Below are positions 29,914 to 39,091 of a stretch of DNA of 64,000 nt, piece after piece. The notes under the pieces are model-generated. The model saw only the letters and a list, made by a program, of their open reading frames with translations, had not been told where the DNA came from and did not search any database. Source of the stretch: Nocardioidaceae bacterium SCSIO 66511 (GTDB taxonomy: Bacteria; Actinomycetota; Actinomycetes; Propionibacteriales; Nocardioidaceae). The stretch covers positions 3,100,001 through 3,164,000 of the forward strand of contig CP095846.1 in NCBI GenBank assembly GCA_023100825.1. Reading direction: 5' to 3'. The translations under genes were made by a program, and so were the position numbers. Each line of letters begins with the position of its first letter. Within the stretch, counting starts at the first letter, position 1.

Positions 29914-32178
29914 TCATCGGGTGACGATCGTCGACCGGTGTCCGTCGACGACAACGGCTATGTCGCCGGCGACATCGGTGCGTACGACACGCATCTCGTT
30001 CTGCTCGGCGAGGTCCAGCATGGCGGGTGCCGGGTGACCGTAGTCGTTGTCGGCGCCGACGCTGATGAGCGCGAAGTCGGCGTCGACCCTCTCGAACAGC
30101 GCTGGATCCTGGCTCGCACTGCCGTGATGCGGGACCTTGAGGACGTCAACGGCCGGATCTGCCATCGCCTGCAGTACCGCCGCTTGCGCCTCGGGCTCGA
30201 TGTCACCGGTGAGCAGCATGCGCACACCCTGAACCTCGGCGAGCAGCACGACACTCGTGTTGTTGACCGCGGCGCCGTCGCTTTCGGCAAGCTCGCCTTC
30301 GGCGACCTCCTTGGACGGCGCAAGAACCGTCCACGCCAGGTCGCCGACCTGCTGCTGTGTGCCGTAATCGAGCTGCACGAGTGGCACTCCCGAGGTGTCC
30401 AACAAAGCCTCGGCGCCGACACCCACAGCACCCACCCGGCGTCCATCGAGCACTCCGCCGAGTCCACCAGTGTGATCGGCGTGGGCATGGGTAAGCACGA
30501 CGAGCGGGATGCGGTCGATACCGAGATCGTCGAGACACCGGTCGACGAGCCGCGGCTCGGGACCGGTGTCGACGACGACGGCCTGCCCGGACCCGACGTT
30601 CAGCACGAGCGCATCGCCCTGGCCCACATCACACATGACCATCGCCCACCCGTCCGGCGGCCACCCGACGCTGACCGGGCGCACGATCAGAACCGAGACC
30701 AGGACGACTGCGGGTACGCAGACGAGTGGTCGTGACAAGCCCCAGTAGCACCCCGCAGCGAGCAGGATCGTCACCACGGTGATCGCGATGATCGTCGGTG
30801 CGGACGAACCCCATTCGGCCGCCGCACCCGGAAATGCGGCGCTGCGGTGTCCGACCGCCACGATCCAACCGGCAAACAGACCCGTGAACCAGCCGACGAG
30901 GTGACTCGCCGGATCCGAAAAGAGCGCGACCAGCCCGCCGAGCAGCCCGAGCACCGTTGCCGGACCGACCGCCGGTGCTACCAGGAGGTTCGCGGCGACG
31001 GCGACGAACGACACCTGACCCGAGATCACCGCCACCGCGGGCGTACAGGCGAGCTGCGCGGCAAGAGGAACGGCGACGGCCTCGGCGCACCAGCGCGGCA
31101 TCCAACGCGCGAGCCGGTCGCGCCATGGCGGCGCCAGTACGAGGATCCCGGCGGTCGCACAAACCGACAACACGAATCCTGCGGTACGCGCGAGCCACGG
31201 GTCGAGCAGCAGAAGGCCGACGATCGCCCAGGACAATGCTCTGATGCCTCGCCCGCTGCCCCCGGCCCCGAGTCCGGCGATGGCGACGAGACCCATCGCC
31301 GCGGCGCGTACGACGCTGGGCTCCGGACGCGCGAGGAGCACGAACCCAACGGTGCCGGCGACCGCGATCGCGATCTTCCATCTTCCGCGGACGCCGAACA
31401 GTCGCGCGATCAGCAGCAGGAAGCCGACGACGAGCGTGAGGTTCGTGCCCGAAACGGCGAGCAGATGGGTCAGCCCGCTCGCCCGGAAGTCGTCGGCGAG
31501 TTGTTCGGGCATCGCCTGGTCGTCGCCATGTACGAGCGCAGGAACGAGTGCGGCAACGTCATCGGAGCGGCGCGAGACCGACTCCGTGACGGCGGCGCGC
31601 AACTCGGCCGACGCGTCCCACCACCACGCGGGGTCGCCGACAACTGTGTAATCCGAGTTCCCATGCAACTCAGCCGCATGGTCGGACGAGTCGGACGGGC
31701 TGAGTACCCCCGACGCATCGACCGACTCCCCCAGCCGGACATCGGCCCACTCCTCGTCGGCGAAGACGACGATCGGCTCGCGAGTGTCGGCCGACACTCC
31801 CCTGCCCTCGACGTGGGTGGCGCGGGCTTCGACCACGACGAGTTCCGCGTATCCGATGTCGATCGTGCGCGGATCGCTGACGACATCGAGCCGGAGGCTG
31901 ACCGCGGCGCCATCGGCAGCCAACGCGGCTACCGGGCCTGTCGACGCGGTCGTGAGTCGTAAACCGGCGACGAGACAGGTCGCCGAGAGGACGAGCAGGG
32001 TGATCGTGGCCAGTCGTAGCCCGCGCCGGGCGGTGATGACACCGGCGACACCCGCGACCACTGCGGCGAGCATCACCTCACCCGGCCGGCGACCGACCGC
32101 GACCGCCGCTCCCGCCCAGGCGATCAGTGCCGGAACCGCCATCCGATAGTCGACACCGGCCCGGTCGACGTCGCTCAC
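29914..32178 (-). CDS. comEC: ComEC/Rec2 DNA-uptake channel protein
   Basis: A 754-aa polytopic protein with many hydrophobic spans. The order is a DUF4131/OB-like N-terminal region, the Competence membrane domain (with FRASGLTHLLAVSGTNLTL near 225-243), and a C-terminal MBL-fold domain with LTHAHADHTGG. ComEC carries single-stranded DNA across the membrane in competent bacteria and its MBL domain may act as a nuclease. Its start overlaps the comEA stop (ATGA). Whether this organism is competent cannot be told from here. Confidence 0.92.
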   Translation of the reverse strand: MSDVDRAGVDYRMAVPALIAWAGAAVAVGRRPGEVMLAAVVAGVAGVITARRGLRLATITLLVLSATCLVAGLRLTTASTGPVAALAADGAAVSLRLDVVSDPRTIDIGYAELVVVEARATHVEGRGVSADTREPIVVFADEEWADVRLGESVDASGVLSPSDSSDHAAELHGNSDYTVVGDPAWWWDASAELRAAVTESVSRRSDDVAALVPALVHGDDQAMPEQLADDFRASGLTHLLAVSGTNLTLVVGFLLLIARLFGVRGRWKIAIAVAGTVGFVLLARPEPSVVRAAAMGLVAIAGLGAGGSGRGIRALSWAIVGLLLLDPWLARTAGFVLSVCATAGILVLAPPWRDRLARWMPRWCAEAVAVPLAAQLACTPAVAVISGQVSFVAVAANLLVAPAVGPATVLGLLGGLVALFSDPASHLVGWFTGLFAGWIVAVGHRSAAFPGAAAEWGSSAPTIIAITVVTILLAAGCYWGLSRPLVCVPAVVLVSVLIVRPVSVGWPPDGWAMVMCDVGQGDALVLNVGSGQAVVVDTGPEPRLVDRCLDDLGIDRIPLVVLTHAHADHTGGLGGVLDGRRVGAVGVGAEALLDTSGVPLVQLDYGTQQQVGDLAWTVLAPSKEVAEGELAESDGAAVNNTSVVLLAEVQGVRMLLTGDIEPEAQAAVLQAMADPAVDVLKVPHHGSASQDPALFERVDADFALISVGADNDYGHPAPAMLDLAEQNEMRVVRTDVAGDIAVVVDGHRSTIVTR

Positions 32179-33095
32179 ACGGTCACCAGCTCACGTAGCT
32201 CCTCGAGCGTCACCTCCCCGATTCCGTCGACCTCGAGCAACTCATCGACCGAGCCGAACTGGCCGTGCTCGGTGCGCCAGTCGAGAATCGCCTGCCCGGT
32301 CACGGGCCCGACACCCGGAAGAGTGTCTAGCTGCTCGAGCGTCGCGGTGTTCAGGTTGACCGTCGTCGTGGGCGCTGTGTCCGGGGTCGTCGTACCGTCG
32401 ACCGGCGGCGCGGCGCCCTCGACCGCCGGCATGCCGACGATGATCTGCTCCCCGTCGACGAGCACACGCGCCAGGTTGACTGTGCTCAGGTCGACTCGGT
32501 TGCCGACCGTGCCGCCGGCAGCCTTGATCGCATCCGCCACGCGAGAGCCCGTGCGTAACGAGACGATGCCCGGGTCGCGCACTTTGCCTGTCACGTCGAC
32601 CACGACCTTGCCGCCAGCAGGCGACGCAGCGGCATCCGTTGGCGCCGCACTGGCGTCATCACCGCCGGTCGCCGGGCCGGTTGACGACTCGCCGGCCGGC
32701 GGACCGGACGTCTCGACCTGCGAAACCGGAGTGACCTCGCTGGGTCGGGACGAGACGAACCACCAGGCGCCGAGAGCGACGAACACCGCGATCACAGCCG
32801 TCACGACGACGACATGGTGGGCCGTCAGCCCCGCACCGCCGAGCCGGGACTGAACCGACGCCGGCAGCCGATCGTGCACATCGCCCAGTAGGGGGGACCG
32901 GGGAGGGGCTGACGACCCGAGATGGGGGCCGGCCTCCGGCAGGGGGCGGGGAACCCCTCCACCGTCGCCCATCTCAGGAGGCGCGTCGGGCCCGCCGTCG
33001 CCTCGGTCGTCGGCCAGCTGTGCACCGATGATCGCGAGCCGCCGCAACGCAGCTGCGTTGCGGTCGCTCGTCGTACGGTCAGGTCTTCTGCGCAT
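32175..33095 (-). CDS. comEA: ComEA-like helix-hairpin-helix DNA-binding protein
   Basis: A 306-aa protein: basic N-terminus, one membrane span near 93-111 (VVVVTAVIAVFVALGAWWF), a Ser/Ala/Pro-rich linker, an SLBB-like domain (VVVDVTGKVRDPGIVSL), and a C-terminal HhH pair (NLNTATLEQLDTLPGVGPVT near 245-265, then VDELLEVDGIGEVTLEEL). It binds incoming DNA and hands it to ComEC. ATG at 33095 preferred to a TTG at 33107. The long N-terminal cytoplasmic tail is unusual. Confidence 0.9.
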   Translation of the reverse strand: MRRRPDRTTSDRNAAALRRLAIIGAQLADDRGDGGPDAPPEMGDGGGVPRPLPEAGPHLGSSAPPRSPLLGDVHDRLPASVQSRLGGAGLTAHHVVVVTAVIAVFVALGAWWFVSSRPSEVTPVSQVETSGPPAGESSTGPATGGDDASAAPTDAAASPAGGKVVVDVTGKVRDPGIVSLRTGSRVADAIKAAGGTVGNRVDLSTVNLARVLVDGEQIIVGMPAVEGAAPPVDGTTTPDTAPTTTVNLNTATLEQLDTLPGVGPVTGQAILDWRTEHGQFGSVDELLEVDGIGEVTLEELRELVTV

Positions 33096-33251
33096 CACAC
33101 CCGGCAAAGTAGGCGGCCGACAGGTTGATCCGCGAGGTCACGACGGGCGATTGTGGACAACCAGGGTCATCGGCCGACCGCTGTGGATGAAATCTGGCTC
33201 GAAGCCGGTTGCAGTGCCTACTGGCAAGACCCGGGAGGATTGGAGCGCGCG

Positions 33252-34097
33252 ATGAAGGTGGCAGTACTCGGTACCGGGATCATGGGCGCGGCCGCCGCCC
33301 GGAGTCTGCTCCGCGCCGATCTCACGGTGCATGTCTGGAACCGCTCGGTCGCGAAGGCCCAGCCGCTGGCTGTCGACGGTGCGACGGTCGCTGCAAGCGT
33401 GCGGGATGCCGTACGCGGCGCAGATGTCGTACTGGTCTGCGTCTTCGACACCGACGCTGTTCTCGACGTACTGACCGAGATGCGGGAGTCGGTCGGCGAT
33501 GCCGTCGTGCTCCAGGCATCCACCATCGGCATCGAGGGCACCCGCCGTGCTGCCGAGACTGCGGCCGAACATGGGATAACGCTTGTCGACGCTCCCGTGC
33601 TCGGCACGAAGCAGCCGGCCGAACAGGGCATGCTCACGACCCTCGTATCGGGCGATCCGGCCGCGATCGAGCGCGCTACGCCGGTGCTCGATGCGATCGG
33701 AGCAAGGACGATCCGCGTGGGCGACCGGGTCGGTCGGGCCAGCGCCCTCAAACTCGTCGTCAACTCATGGGTCGGCACGCTCACTGCAGGACTGGGCCAG
33801 TCGATCGCATTCGCCGAACATCTCGATGTCGACCCGGCGTTGTTTCTCGAGGTTCTCGCCGGCGGCGCGACGGATACGCCGTACGCCCACCTCAAAGGCG
33901 CAGCGATGATCGAGCATTCATACCCGACGTCCTTCTCGGTCGACGGTGTCGTCAAGGACGTCGGCCTGATGCGCGCCGCGGCCGAAGAGGTCGGTGTCGC
34001 CGACACCATCCTCGCTGCAGTCGAGCAGGTGTTCATGACAACGGCGAGCAACGGACTCGGCAGTGACGACATGGCCGCAGTGCGCGAAGCGTTCTAG
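33252..34097 (+). CDS. NAD(P)-dependent beta-hydroxyacid dehydrogenase family protein
   Basis: A 281-aa oxidoreductase of the 3-hydroxyisobutyrate dehydrogenase family. The dinucleotide loop is LGTGIMG (6-12), DAPVLGTKQPAEQG (about 115-128) is the substrate motif, and the catalytic lysine lies in ALKLVVNSW (about 171-179). The start is the ATG at 33252, preceded by GGGAGGAT. The substrate could be 3-hydroxyisobutyrate, a related acid, or an imine. Followed by the repeat-bearing intergenic region. Confidence 0.88.
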   Translation: MKVAVLGTGIMGAAAARSLLRADLTVHVWNRSVAKAQPLAVDGATVAASVRDAVRGADVVLVCVFDTDAVLDVLTEMRESVGDAVVLQASTIGIEGTRRAAETAAEHGITLVDAPVLGTKQPAEQGMLTTLVSGDPAAIERATPVLDAIGARTIRVGDRVGRASALKLVVNSWVGTLTAGLGQSIAFAEHLDVDPALFLEVLAGGATDTPYAHLKGAAMIEHSYPTSFSVDGVVKDVGLMRAAAEEVGVADTILAAVEQVFMTTASNGLGSDDMAAVREAF

Positions 34098-34124
34098 GTC
34101 TGCTGCGCCGTTGGCTTTCCCGTT

Positions 34125-34290
34125 TCTACCGGTACGACTACCCGGCTGCCCGATTCGGGTTCGTTGTCGGCTCGTCTGCTTCTACCGTGCTAAACCCGCC
34201 TGCCGGGCTCGGGTTCGCTGTCCGCTCTCCCACTTCCACCGGTACGACTACCCGGCTGCCCGATTCCGCTCGCTGTCGGCTCTCCCGCTT
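34125..34290. repeat. three imperfect ~55-bp tandem repeats
   Basis: Units begin near 34125, 34181 and 34235. Units 1 and 3 share an identical 28-base stretch (34129-34156 and 34239-34266, 110 bases apart) containing GGTACGACTACCCGGCTGCC. Unit 2 is more diverged (TCTACCGTGC, then CTGCCGGGCTCGGGTTCG). Non-coding, between convergent genes. Confidence 0.7.
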
Positions 34291-34410
34291 CCTTCGGCTG
34301 GGCATAGACGCGGCGATGCGGGGGCCGCAGCTACGACTTCGCGTCGCTTTCCGGCATTCCCGCTTCGGTCGGCCTTTGCGGGGTCGATTACCAAGTAGAC
34401 ATGGTGAAAC

Positions 34411-34446
34411 GTCACTTTGCATGGCAGGGACACCGTGCAAAGTGAC
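34411..34446. terminator. hairpin downstream of degV
   Basis: Perfect 11-bp arms GTCACTTTGCA (34411-34421) and TGCAAAGTGAC (34436-34446) with a 14-base loop. It lies between convergent genes, 67 bases past the degV stop, and may terminate either transcript. Confidence 0.55.
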
Positions 34447-34512
34447 AGGTTGCCGTGCACGATGGTACGTACGTGGCCACGGTGACAGGAGTCGGCTCAC
34501 TGGCGTCTCCCG

Positions 34513-35364
34513 TCACAACCTCGGGGCGACGACGACCGCGACCATCCCCGGGCCGACGTGTGCGCCTACGGCAGCGCCGACCTCGAGTACGCGTACCTGA
34601 TCGAGGTCGAGTTCCTCCTGCAGAGCCTCGGCGACGTCGTTCGCGCGGTCTTCGGCGGCGAGATGCTGCACAGCGACATCGAAGGTGCCGCCGGTACGCC
34701 GGGCGTACGTGACGGCCAGCTCCTGCAGTCGGTTGAGGGCCCGAGCGGACGTACGGACCTTCTCCAGCGGGCCGATGCGTCCGTCATCGATGGACAACAG
34801 CGGCTTCATGGCCAGCGCAGAGCCGACGAGCGCGCCGAGGGTGCTCACCCGCCCGCCCCGGCGCAGGTACTCGAGGGTGTCGACGTAGAAGTACGACGCG
34901 GTCGCGTCGCCGCGGGTCTTGGCTGCGGCGATCGCCTTCTCGATCGGTGCATCGTCAGCGAGCAGCTCGGCGGCGGTCAGCGCGGCGAAGCCGATGCCCA
35001 TGCCGACCTGACGACTGTCGACACAGTGCACGGGAACCCGCGCCGTACGTCCGGCGATCTGCGCCGACTCGAACGTACCCGAGACCTCCGAGCTGAGATG
35101 GATCGACAGAATCTGCGACACGCCGTCGTCGGCCAGCTCGGCGTACGTGCGGGAGAACACCTCGGGGGCGGGACGAGACGTGCTGACCGATCGGTGCGTC
35201 TCGAGGGCCGATGCGACGTCGCCCGGAGCGATGTCGACGCCCTCGGTCAGGCAGTCGTCGCCGACAACGACCTGAAGCGGTACGACCCGCACGTCGTAAC
35301 GCTCCGCGAGGTCGGCAGGCAGTGACGACGCCGAGTCTGTGACGAGCGCGATCCGATCGGACAT
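34513..35364 (-). CDS. DegV-family fatty-acid-binding protein
   Basis: A 283-aa DegV protein. In bacteria with the FakA/FakB kinase, DegV proteins bind a fatty acid and present it for phosphorylation. Seen here are the N-terminal ALVTDSASSLP (5-15), the TSRPAPEVF motif (about 61-69), a SQILSIHLSSEVSGT segment (about 81-95), and CVDSRQVGMG. The ATG at 35364 gives the usual start MSDRIALVTDS; a further in-frame codon at 35376 is less likely. Confidence 0.93.
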   Translation of the reverse strand: MSDRIALVTDSASSLPADLAERYDVRVVPLQVVVGDDCLTEGVDIAPGDVASALETHRSVSTSRPAPEVFSRTYAELADDGVSQILSIHLSSEVSGTFESAQIAGRTARVPVHCVDSRQVGMGIGFAALTAAELLADDAPIEKAIAAAKTRGDATASYFYVDTLEYLRRGGRVSTLGALVGSALAMKPLLSIDDGRIGPLEKVRTSARALNRLQELAVTYARRTGGTFDVAVQHLAAEDRANDVAEALQEELDLDQVRVLEVGAAVGAHVGPGMVAVVVAPRL

Positions 35365-35446
35365 GACTCCTGACACTAGCGTGTGCCCACGCCTCCCAGC
35401 GACGCACGTTCGACGAGGTTCCGCGAACCTCTATGGTGGAGTCCAC

Positions 35447-35938
35447 ATGTCTGACCTCTTCACCCCGCCGGCAGCTGAGTGGAAACGCGTCTCGATCCGG
35501 CTGCGCGACGTGCACCGATTCGGCATCGTCGTGCCGTGCGTCGTCATCGCAGTCATTGCCACCGTCGTCGCACACGTACTCCTCGGCTGGTGGTGGCTGA
35601 CGGCCTTGCTCGCCGTGGCCATCGTCGTCGGCGCCGTGTGGGGCTGGATCTGGGCCGCGCGCCATCAGGCCTCGTGGGGCTACGCCGAAAACGCCGAGGA
35701 CCTCTACGTCACGAGCGGGATCATGTGGCGTCGGCTCGTCTCGGTTCCCTACGGTCGGATGCAGTACGTCGACGTGCAGGCGGGCCCCGTCGCCAGGCGT
35801 CTTGGCATCGCCCGGATCACCTTGCACACCGCGAGCCCGGAGACTGCGGCGACGATCCCCGGCCTACCGGCGGATGAAGCGCAGCGGCTGCGTGATCGGC
35901 TCACCGAGCTGGGCGAGGCGCATGGCGCAGGTCTCTGA
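35447..35938 (+). CDS. PH-domain membrane protein (YdbS-like)
   Basis: A 163-aa protein with two hydrophobic spans (about 27-45 and 49-68) followed by a bacterial PH-like (bPH2) domain, with DLYVTSGIMWRRLVSVPYGR (about 87-106) and QYVDVQAGPVARRLGIA. Together with the following gene it forms the YdbS/YdbT-type pair of small PH proteins, of uncertain function. The ATG at 35447 is the likely start. The downstream gene starts within its last 17 bases. Confidence 0.85.
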   Translation: MSDLFTPPAAEWKRVSIRLRDVHRFGIVVPCVVIAVIATVVAHVLLGWWWLTALLAVAIVVGAVWGWIWAARHQASWGYAENAEDLYVTSGIMWRRLVSVPYGRMQYVDVQAGPVARRLGIARITLHTASPETAATIPGLPADEAQRLRDRLTELGEAHGAGL

Positions 35939-37280
35939 CTCTCAGCCGGACTCGAGTCAAAGCTCCGGAGCGCGCCGCAGCCATCCCGCCACTCCCCTGG
36001 TACGCGCCTGGCTCTGGCTGCTTGCGGCCGCGGCCTGGGGCGCGAGCTCGATGGTGCGCGGCGAGGAGTCGATAACGGTCGTCGGTGTCGTCCTCCTCGC
36101 AGCGGTCGTGCTCGGTCTGACCGCGGGGTATGTCACCTGGGCATTCACCTACTTCGTGATCGACGGCACCGAGCTGCGCATCGACAGCGGTGTCTTCGTG
36201 AAGCGGTCACGACGGATGCCGTACGAACGCATCCAGTCGATCGACATCGCGCAACCGTTCGGAGCACGAATCCTCGGGCTCGCCGAGCTACGCATCGAGA
36301 TGGCCGGCGGCGAGGAGTCGCGTACGGAGCTGCGGTTCTTCCCGCTCGAAGAGGCGCGTACGCTGCGGGCGACTCTCCTCGGCCGCGCGTCCGGCGAGAC
36401 CGACGAGGCGCCCGTCCCGACAGCACCCGCGCATCCCGCCGATCGGCTGATCGCCGACGTGCCCATCGGCAGGCTGATCGTCGCCGGCATCCTCACCAGC
36501 GACTTCGTCGCAGCGATCGCGATCAGCGGTGCGTTGCTCATCGCCGTGATCGCCAACGCGGCCGCGACTGCGGTGTTCGGCAGGGACGGGTTCGTCGCGA
36601 CCTCCATCCCGGTCCTGCTCGCGCTCGGCGGCTGGCTGTACACACTCGTCCGCTCCCGGCTGTTCGAGCAGTGGGGCTTCCGGCTCTCGTACGCAGCGAA
36701 CGGACTCCACGTCGAGCGCGGTCTGTTCAACCACATCTCGCAGACCGTTCCGCTCGACCGCGTCCAAGGTGTCGTCGTGGAGCAACCCCTGCTGTGGCGG
36801 CCGTTCGGCTGGTACCGCGTCCGCGTCGACACCGCCGGCTACACCCGGGGCGGCGACGTCGAGGGCGACGACGCCACCTCGACCCTGCTTCCGGTCGGCG
36901 ATTTCGGCGTGGTCCGCACAGTGTTCGCGTCGGTGCTTCCGGGCGTCGATCCGTCTGCCGTGCCGTTGCGGGTCGCGCCCGCACGGTCCGCGTGGTTCGC
37001 CCCGATCGGCTGGAGGTTCCGGCGCATCGGGTACGACGAGCGCGCGATCGTCATGACGCGAGGCTGGATCACGCACCGCATCGATGTCGTACCCCACGCG
37101 AAGACGCAGTCGGTACGCGTGGTGCAGGGGCCCCTCCAGCGACGACTTCAACTCAGCGATCTCATCGTCGACACGACCAAGGGTCCCGTCGACGCCCACG
37201 CGCCCAGCCGCGACGCCGCGGAGGTACGCGCGATCGCGATGTCACAGCTCGACCGGGCACGGGTCGCGCGTCGCGCGTAG
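35922..37280 (+). CDS. PH-domain membrane protein (YdbT-like)
   Basis: A 452-aa protein with paired membrane spans near 27-45/54-74 and again near 175-205 and 225-245, and three bPH2-type PH domains (the first around YFVIDGTELRIDSGVFVKRS). YdbT of Bacillus is a relative; the family contributes to resistance to secreted bacteriocins there, but function is not set here. The ATG at 35922 overlaps the previous gene. Stop is 7 bases from the convergent dusB stop. Confidence 0.85.
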   Translation: MAQVSDSQPDSSQSSGARRSHPATPLVRAWLWLLAAAAWGASSMVRGEESITVVGVVLLAAVVLGLTAGYVTWAFTYFVIDGTELRIDSGVFVKRSRRMPYERIQSIDIAQPFGARILGLAELRIEMAGGEESRTELRFFPLEEARTLRATLLGRASGETDEAPVPTAPAHPADRLIADVPIGRLIVAGILTSDFVAAIAISGALLIAVIANAAATAVFGRDGFVATSIPVLLALGGWLYTLVRSRLFEQWGFRLSYAANGLHVERGLFNHISQTVPLDRVQGVVVEQPLLWRPFGWYRVRVDTAGYTRGGDVEGDDATSTLLPVGDFGVVRTVFASVLPGVDPSAVPLRVAPARSAWFAPIGWRFRRIGYDERAIVMTRGWITHRIDVVPHAKTQSVRVVQGPLQRRLQLSDLIVDTTKGPVDAHAPSRDAAEVRAIAMSQLDRARVARRA

Positions 37281-37287
37281 CGCAGAC

Positions 37288-38430
37288 TCAGCCGCCCGAC
37301 GTACCGTCCTCGGCCTCCGGGTCGATGCCGTCGACCTCGCGGGAGTCGAGCCAGCCGTCGGGCACTGTCACCTTGCGCGGGCTCCCCTGCCGCCCGCGCG
37401 GACGCCCGAGCTCGCCGACGGGGTAGGGCTCATCGGGATCGAGGTCGCCGAGGAGCTCATCGAGCGCGGCCAACGACGACACCTTGCCGAGGCTGTTGCG
37501 AAGCCGCCCGCCCGCGCCGAACCCCTTCAGATACCAAGAGACGTGCTTACGGAACTCGACACAGCCGCGCTCCTCGCCGAGGTAGCCGCTCAGCAGCTCG
37601 GCATGACGGCGCATCATCGCGCGTACCTCGCCGAGTTTCGGCAGCTCCTGAACGTGCTCTCCGGCGAAGCCGGCAGCGAGGTCGCGGAACAACCATGGCC
37701 GGCCGAGACACCCGCGGCCGACGACAACGCCCGCGCATCCCGTCTCGTCGACCATGCGCATCGCATCGGATGCCTCCCAGATGTCGCCGTTGCCGAGCAC
37801 GGGGATCTCGACGTGTTCGACGAGCGACGCGATCGACTCCCAGTCGGCGGTGCCCGAGTAGTGCTGCGCCGCCGTACGCCCGTGCAGCGCGATCGCCGCG
37901 CAGCCTGACTCCTGCGCGATGCGACCGGCGTCGAGGTACGTCAGGTGGTCGTCGTCGATGCCCTTTCGGGTCTTCATCGTGACAGGCACGCCGTACGGCG
38001 CGGCCGCGCGTACGGCGGACTCGAGGATGTCGCCGAGCAGAGTCGACTTCCACGGAAGCGCGGCGCCACCGCCCTTACGGGTGACCTTGGGCACGGGGCA
38101 TCCGAAGTTCAGGTCGACGTGGTCGACACCGTGGTCGCCGCACAGGATCTCGACGGCCTTGCCGATGTAGACGGGGTCGATGCCGTACAGCTGGACCGAA
38201 CGCACCTTCTCGGCCTCGTCGAACACGAGCATCGACAAGCTGGTGCGGTCGCCTTCGACGATGCCGCGCGAGGTGATCATCTCGCATACGTACAGCCCCG
38301 CGCCGTGCTCGCTGCACAGCTTGCGGAACGCCGCGTTCGTGACGCCTGCCATCGGTGCGAGCACGACCGGTGTCGGGATCTCGAGGTCGCCGAGCCGTAG
38401 GCCCTTGGCGACGGTCTCCGTAGCGGTCAT
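37288..38430 (-). CDS. dusB: tRNA-dihydrouridine synthase (DusB type)
   Basis: A 380-aa FMN enzyme reducing uridines in tRNA. The FMN site VLAPMAGVTNAAFR is at about 22-35, the catalytic cysteine is in NFGCP, followed by KVTRKGGGAAL, and the CAAIALHGRTAAQ motif binds FMN phosphate. A C-terminal acidic tail extends beyond the standard domain. The ATG at 38430 gives MTATETVAKG; the ATG at 38439 in frame is the alternative. Confidence 0.95.
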   Translation of the reverse strand: MTATETVAKGLRLGDLEIPTPVVLAPMAGVTNAAFRKLCSEHGAGLYVCEMITSRGIVEGDRTSLSMLVFDEAEKVRSVQLYGIDPVYIGKAVEILCGDHGVDHVDLNFGCPVPKVTRKGGGAALPWKSTLLGDILESAVRAAAPYGVPVTMKTRKGIDDDHLTYLDAGRIAQESGCAAIALHGRTAAQHYSGTADWESIASLVEHVEIPVLGNGDIWEASDAMRMVDETGCAGVVVGRGCLGRPWLFRDLAAGFAGEHVQELPKLGEVRAMMRRHAELLSGYLGEERGCVEFRKHVSWYLKGFGAGGRLRNSLGKVSSLAALDELLGDLDPDEPYPVGELGRPRGRQGSPRKVTVPDGWLDSREVDGIDPEAEDGTSGG

Positions 38431-38467
38431 GGGGTCCATCGTCTCATCCGGGCCAATCGGCCTCGCG

Positions 38468-39091
38468 TCACCGCAGGAGCCAGCCGTTCTCGGCGGCGAC
38501 ACGTACGGCCTCGGCACGAGTACGTGCACCGGTCTTGCCGATGGCGCTCGACAGGTAGTTGCGTACGGTCCCCTCCGACAGATGCAGCGCACGCGCGATG
38601 TCGGCGACCGTGCCTCCGTCCTCTGCGGCGCGGAGCACGTCCGTCTCGCGCTCCGTCAGCGGCGTCGCGCCTTGGGCGAGCGAGTCGGCGGCCAGCTGCG
38701 GATCGACGACGCGGAGGCCCGAGTGCACCCGGCGTACGGCGTCGGCGAGCTGACGGGCCGGCGTGTCCTTGACCACGAACCCGCTCGCACCTGCGGCCAT
38801 CGCCGCTTGCAGATACCCAGGTCGACCGAACGTCGTCACCATCAGCACTCGGCATCCCGGCACGGCTGCGAGTAGCTCTCGGGCCGCAGCGACGCCGTCG
38901 AGACCAGGCATCTCGACGTCCAGCAGCGCGACGTCCGGGTGCTCCTCACGGGCAGCCGGCACGACCTCGTCACCGCGGGATACCTCGACCACGACGCTCA
39001 GGTCGGGTTCGAGGTCAAGGAGAGCGGCCAGCGCGCCACGTACGAGCGCCTGATCGTCGGCCAGCAACAGCCGGATGGGGGTGTCGTTCAT
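38468..39091 (-). CDS. NarL/LuxR-family response regulator
   Basis: A 207-aa regulator. The receiver domain has acidic pocket ADDQ (11-14) and phosphoacceptor Asp58 in LLDVEMPG, plus a KDTPA lysine. The C-terminal LuxR helix-turn-helix is TPLTERETDVLRAAEDGGTV (near 145-164), followed by IARALHLSEGTVRNYLSSAI. Partnered with the histidine kinase upstream; the kinase stop and this start overlap (ATGA). Likely target is the ABC operon and its own operon. Confidence 0.95.
   Translation of the reverse strand: MNDTPIRLLLADDQALVRGALAALLDLEPDLSVVVEVSRGDEVVPAAREEHPDVALLDVEMPGLDGVAAARELLAAVPGCRVLMVTTFGRPGYLQAAMAAGASGFVVKDTPARQLADAVRRVHSGLRVVDPQLAADSLAQGATPLTERETDVLRAAEDGGTVADIARALHLSEGTVRNYLSSAIGKTGARTRAEAVRVAAENGWLLR

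Larger units (their letters stand above)
34098..34512. other. 415-bp intergenic region with repeats
   Basis: No convincing gene. It separates the convergent dehydrogenase and DegV stops. From 34125 to about 34290 it holds three imperfect tandem units, and at 34411-34446 a hairpin. The pyrimidine-rich composition (CCCGCTTC, CTCTCCC) is unlike neighbouring coding sequence. Confidence 0.6.
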
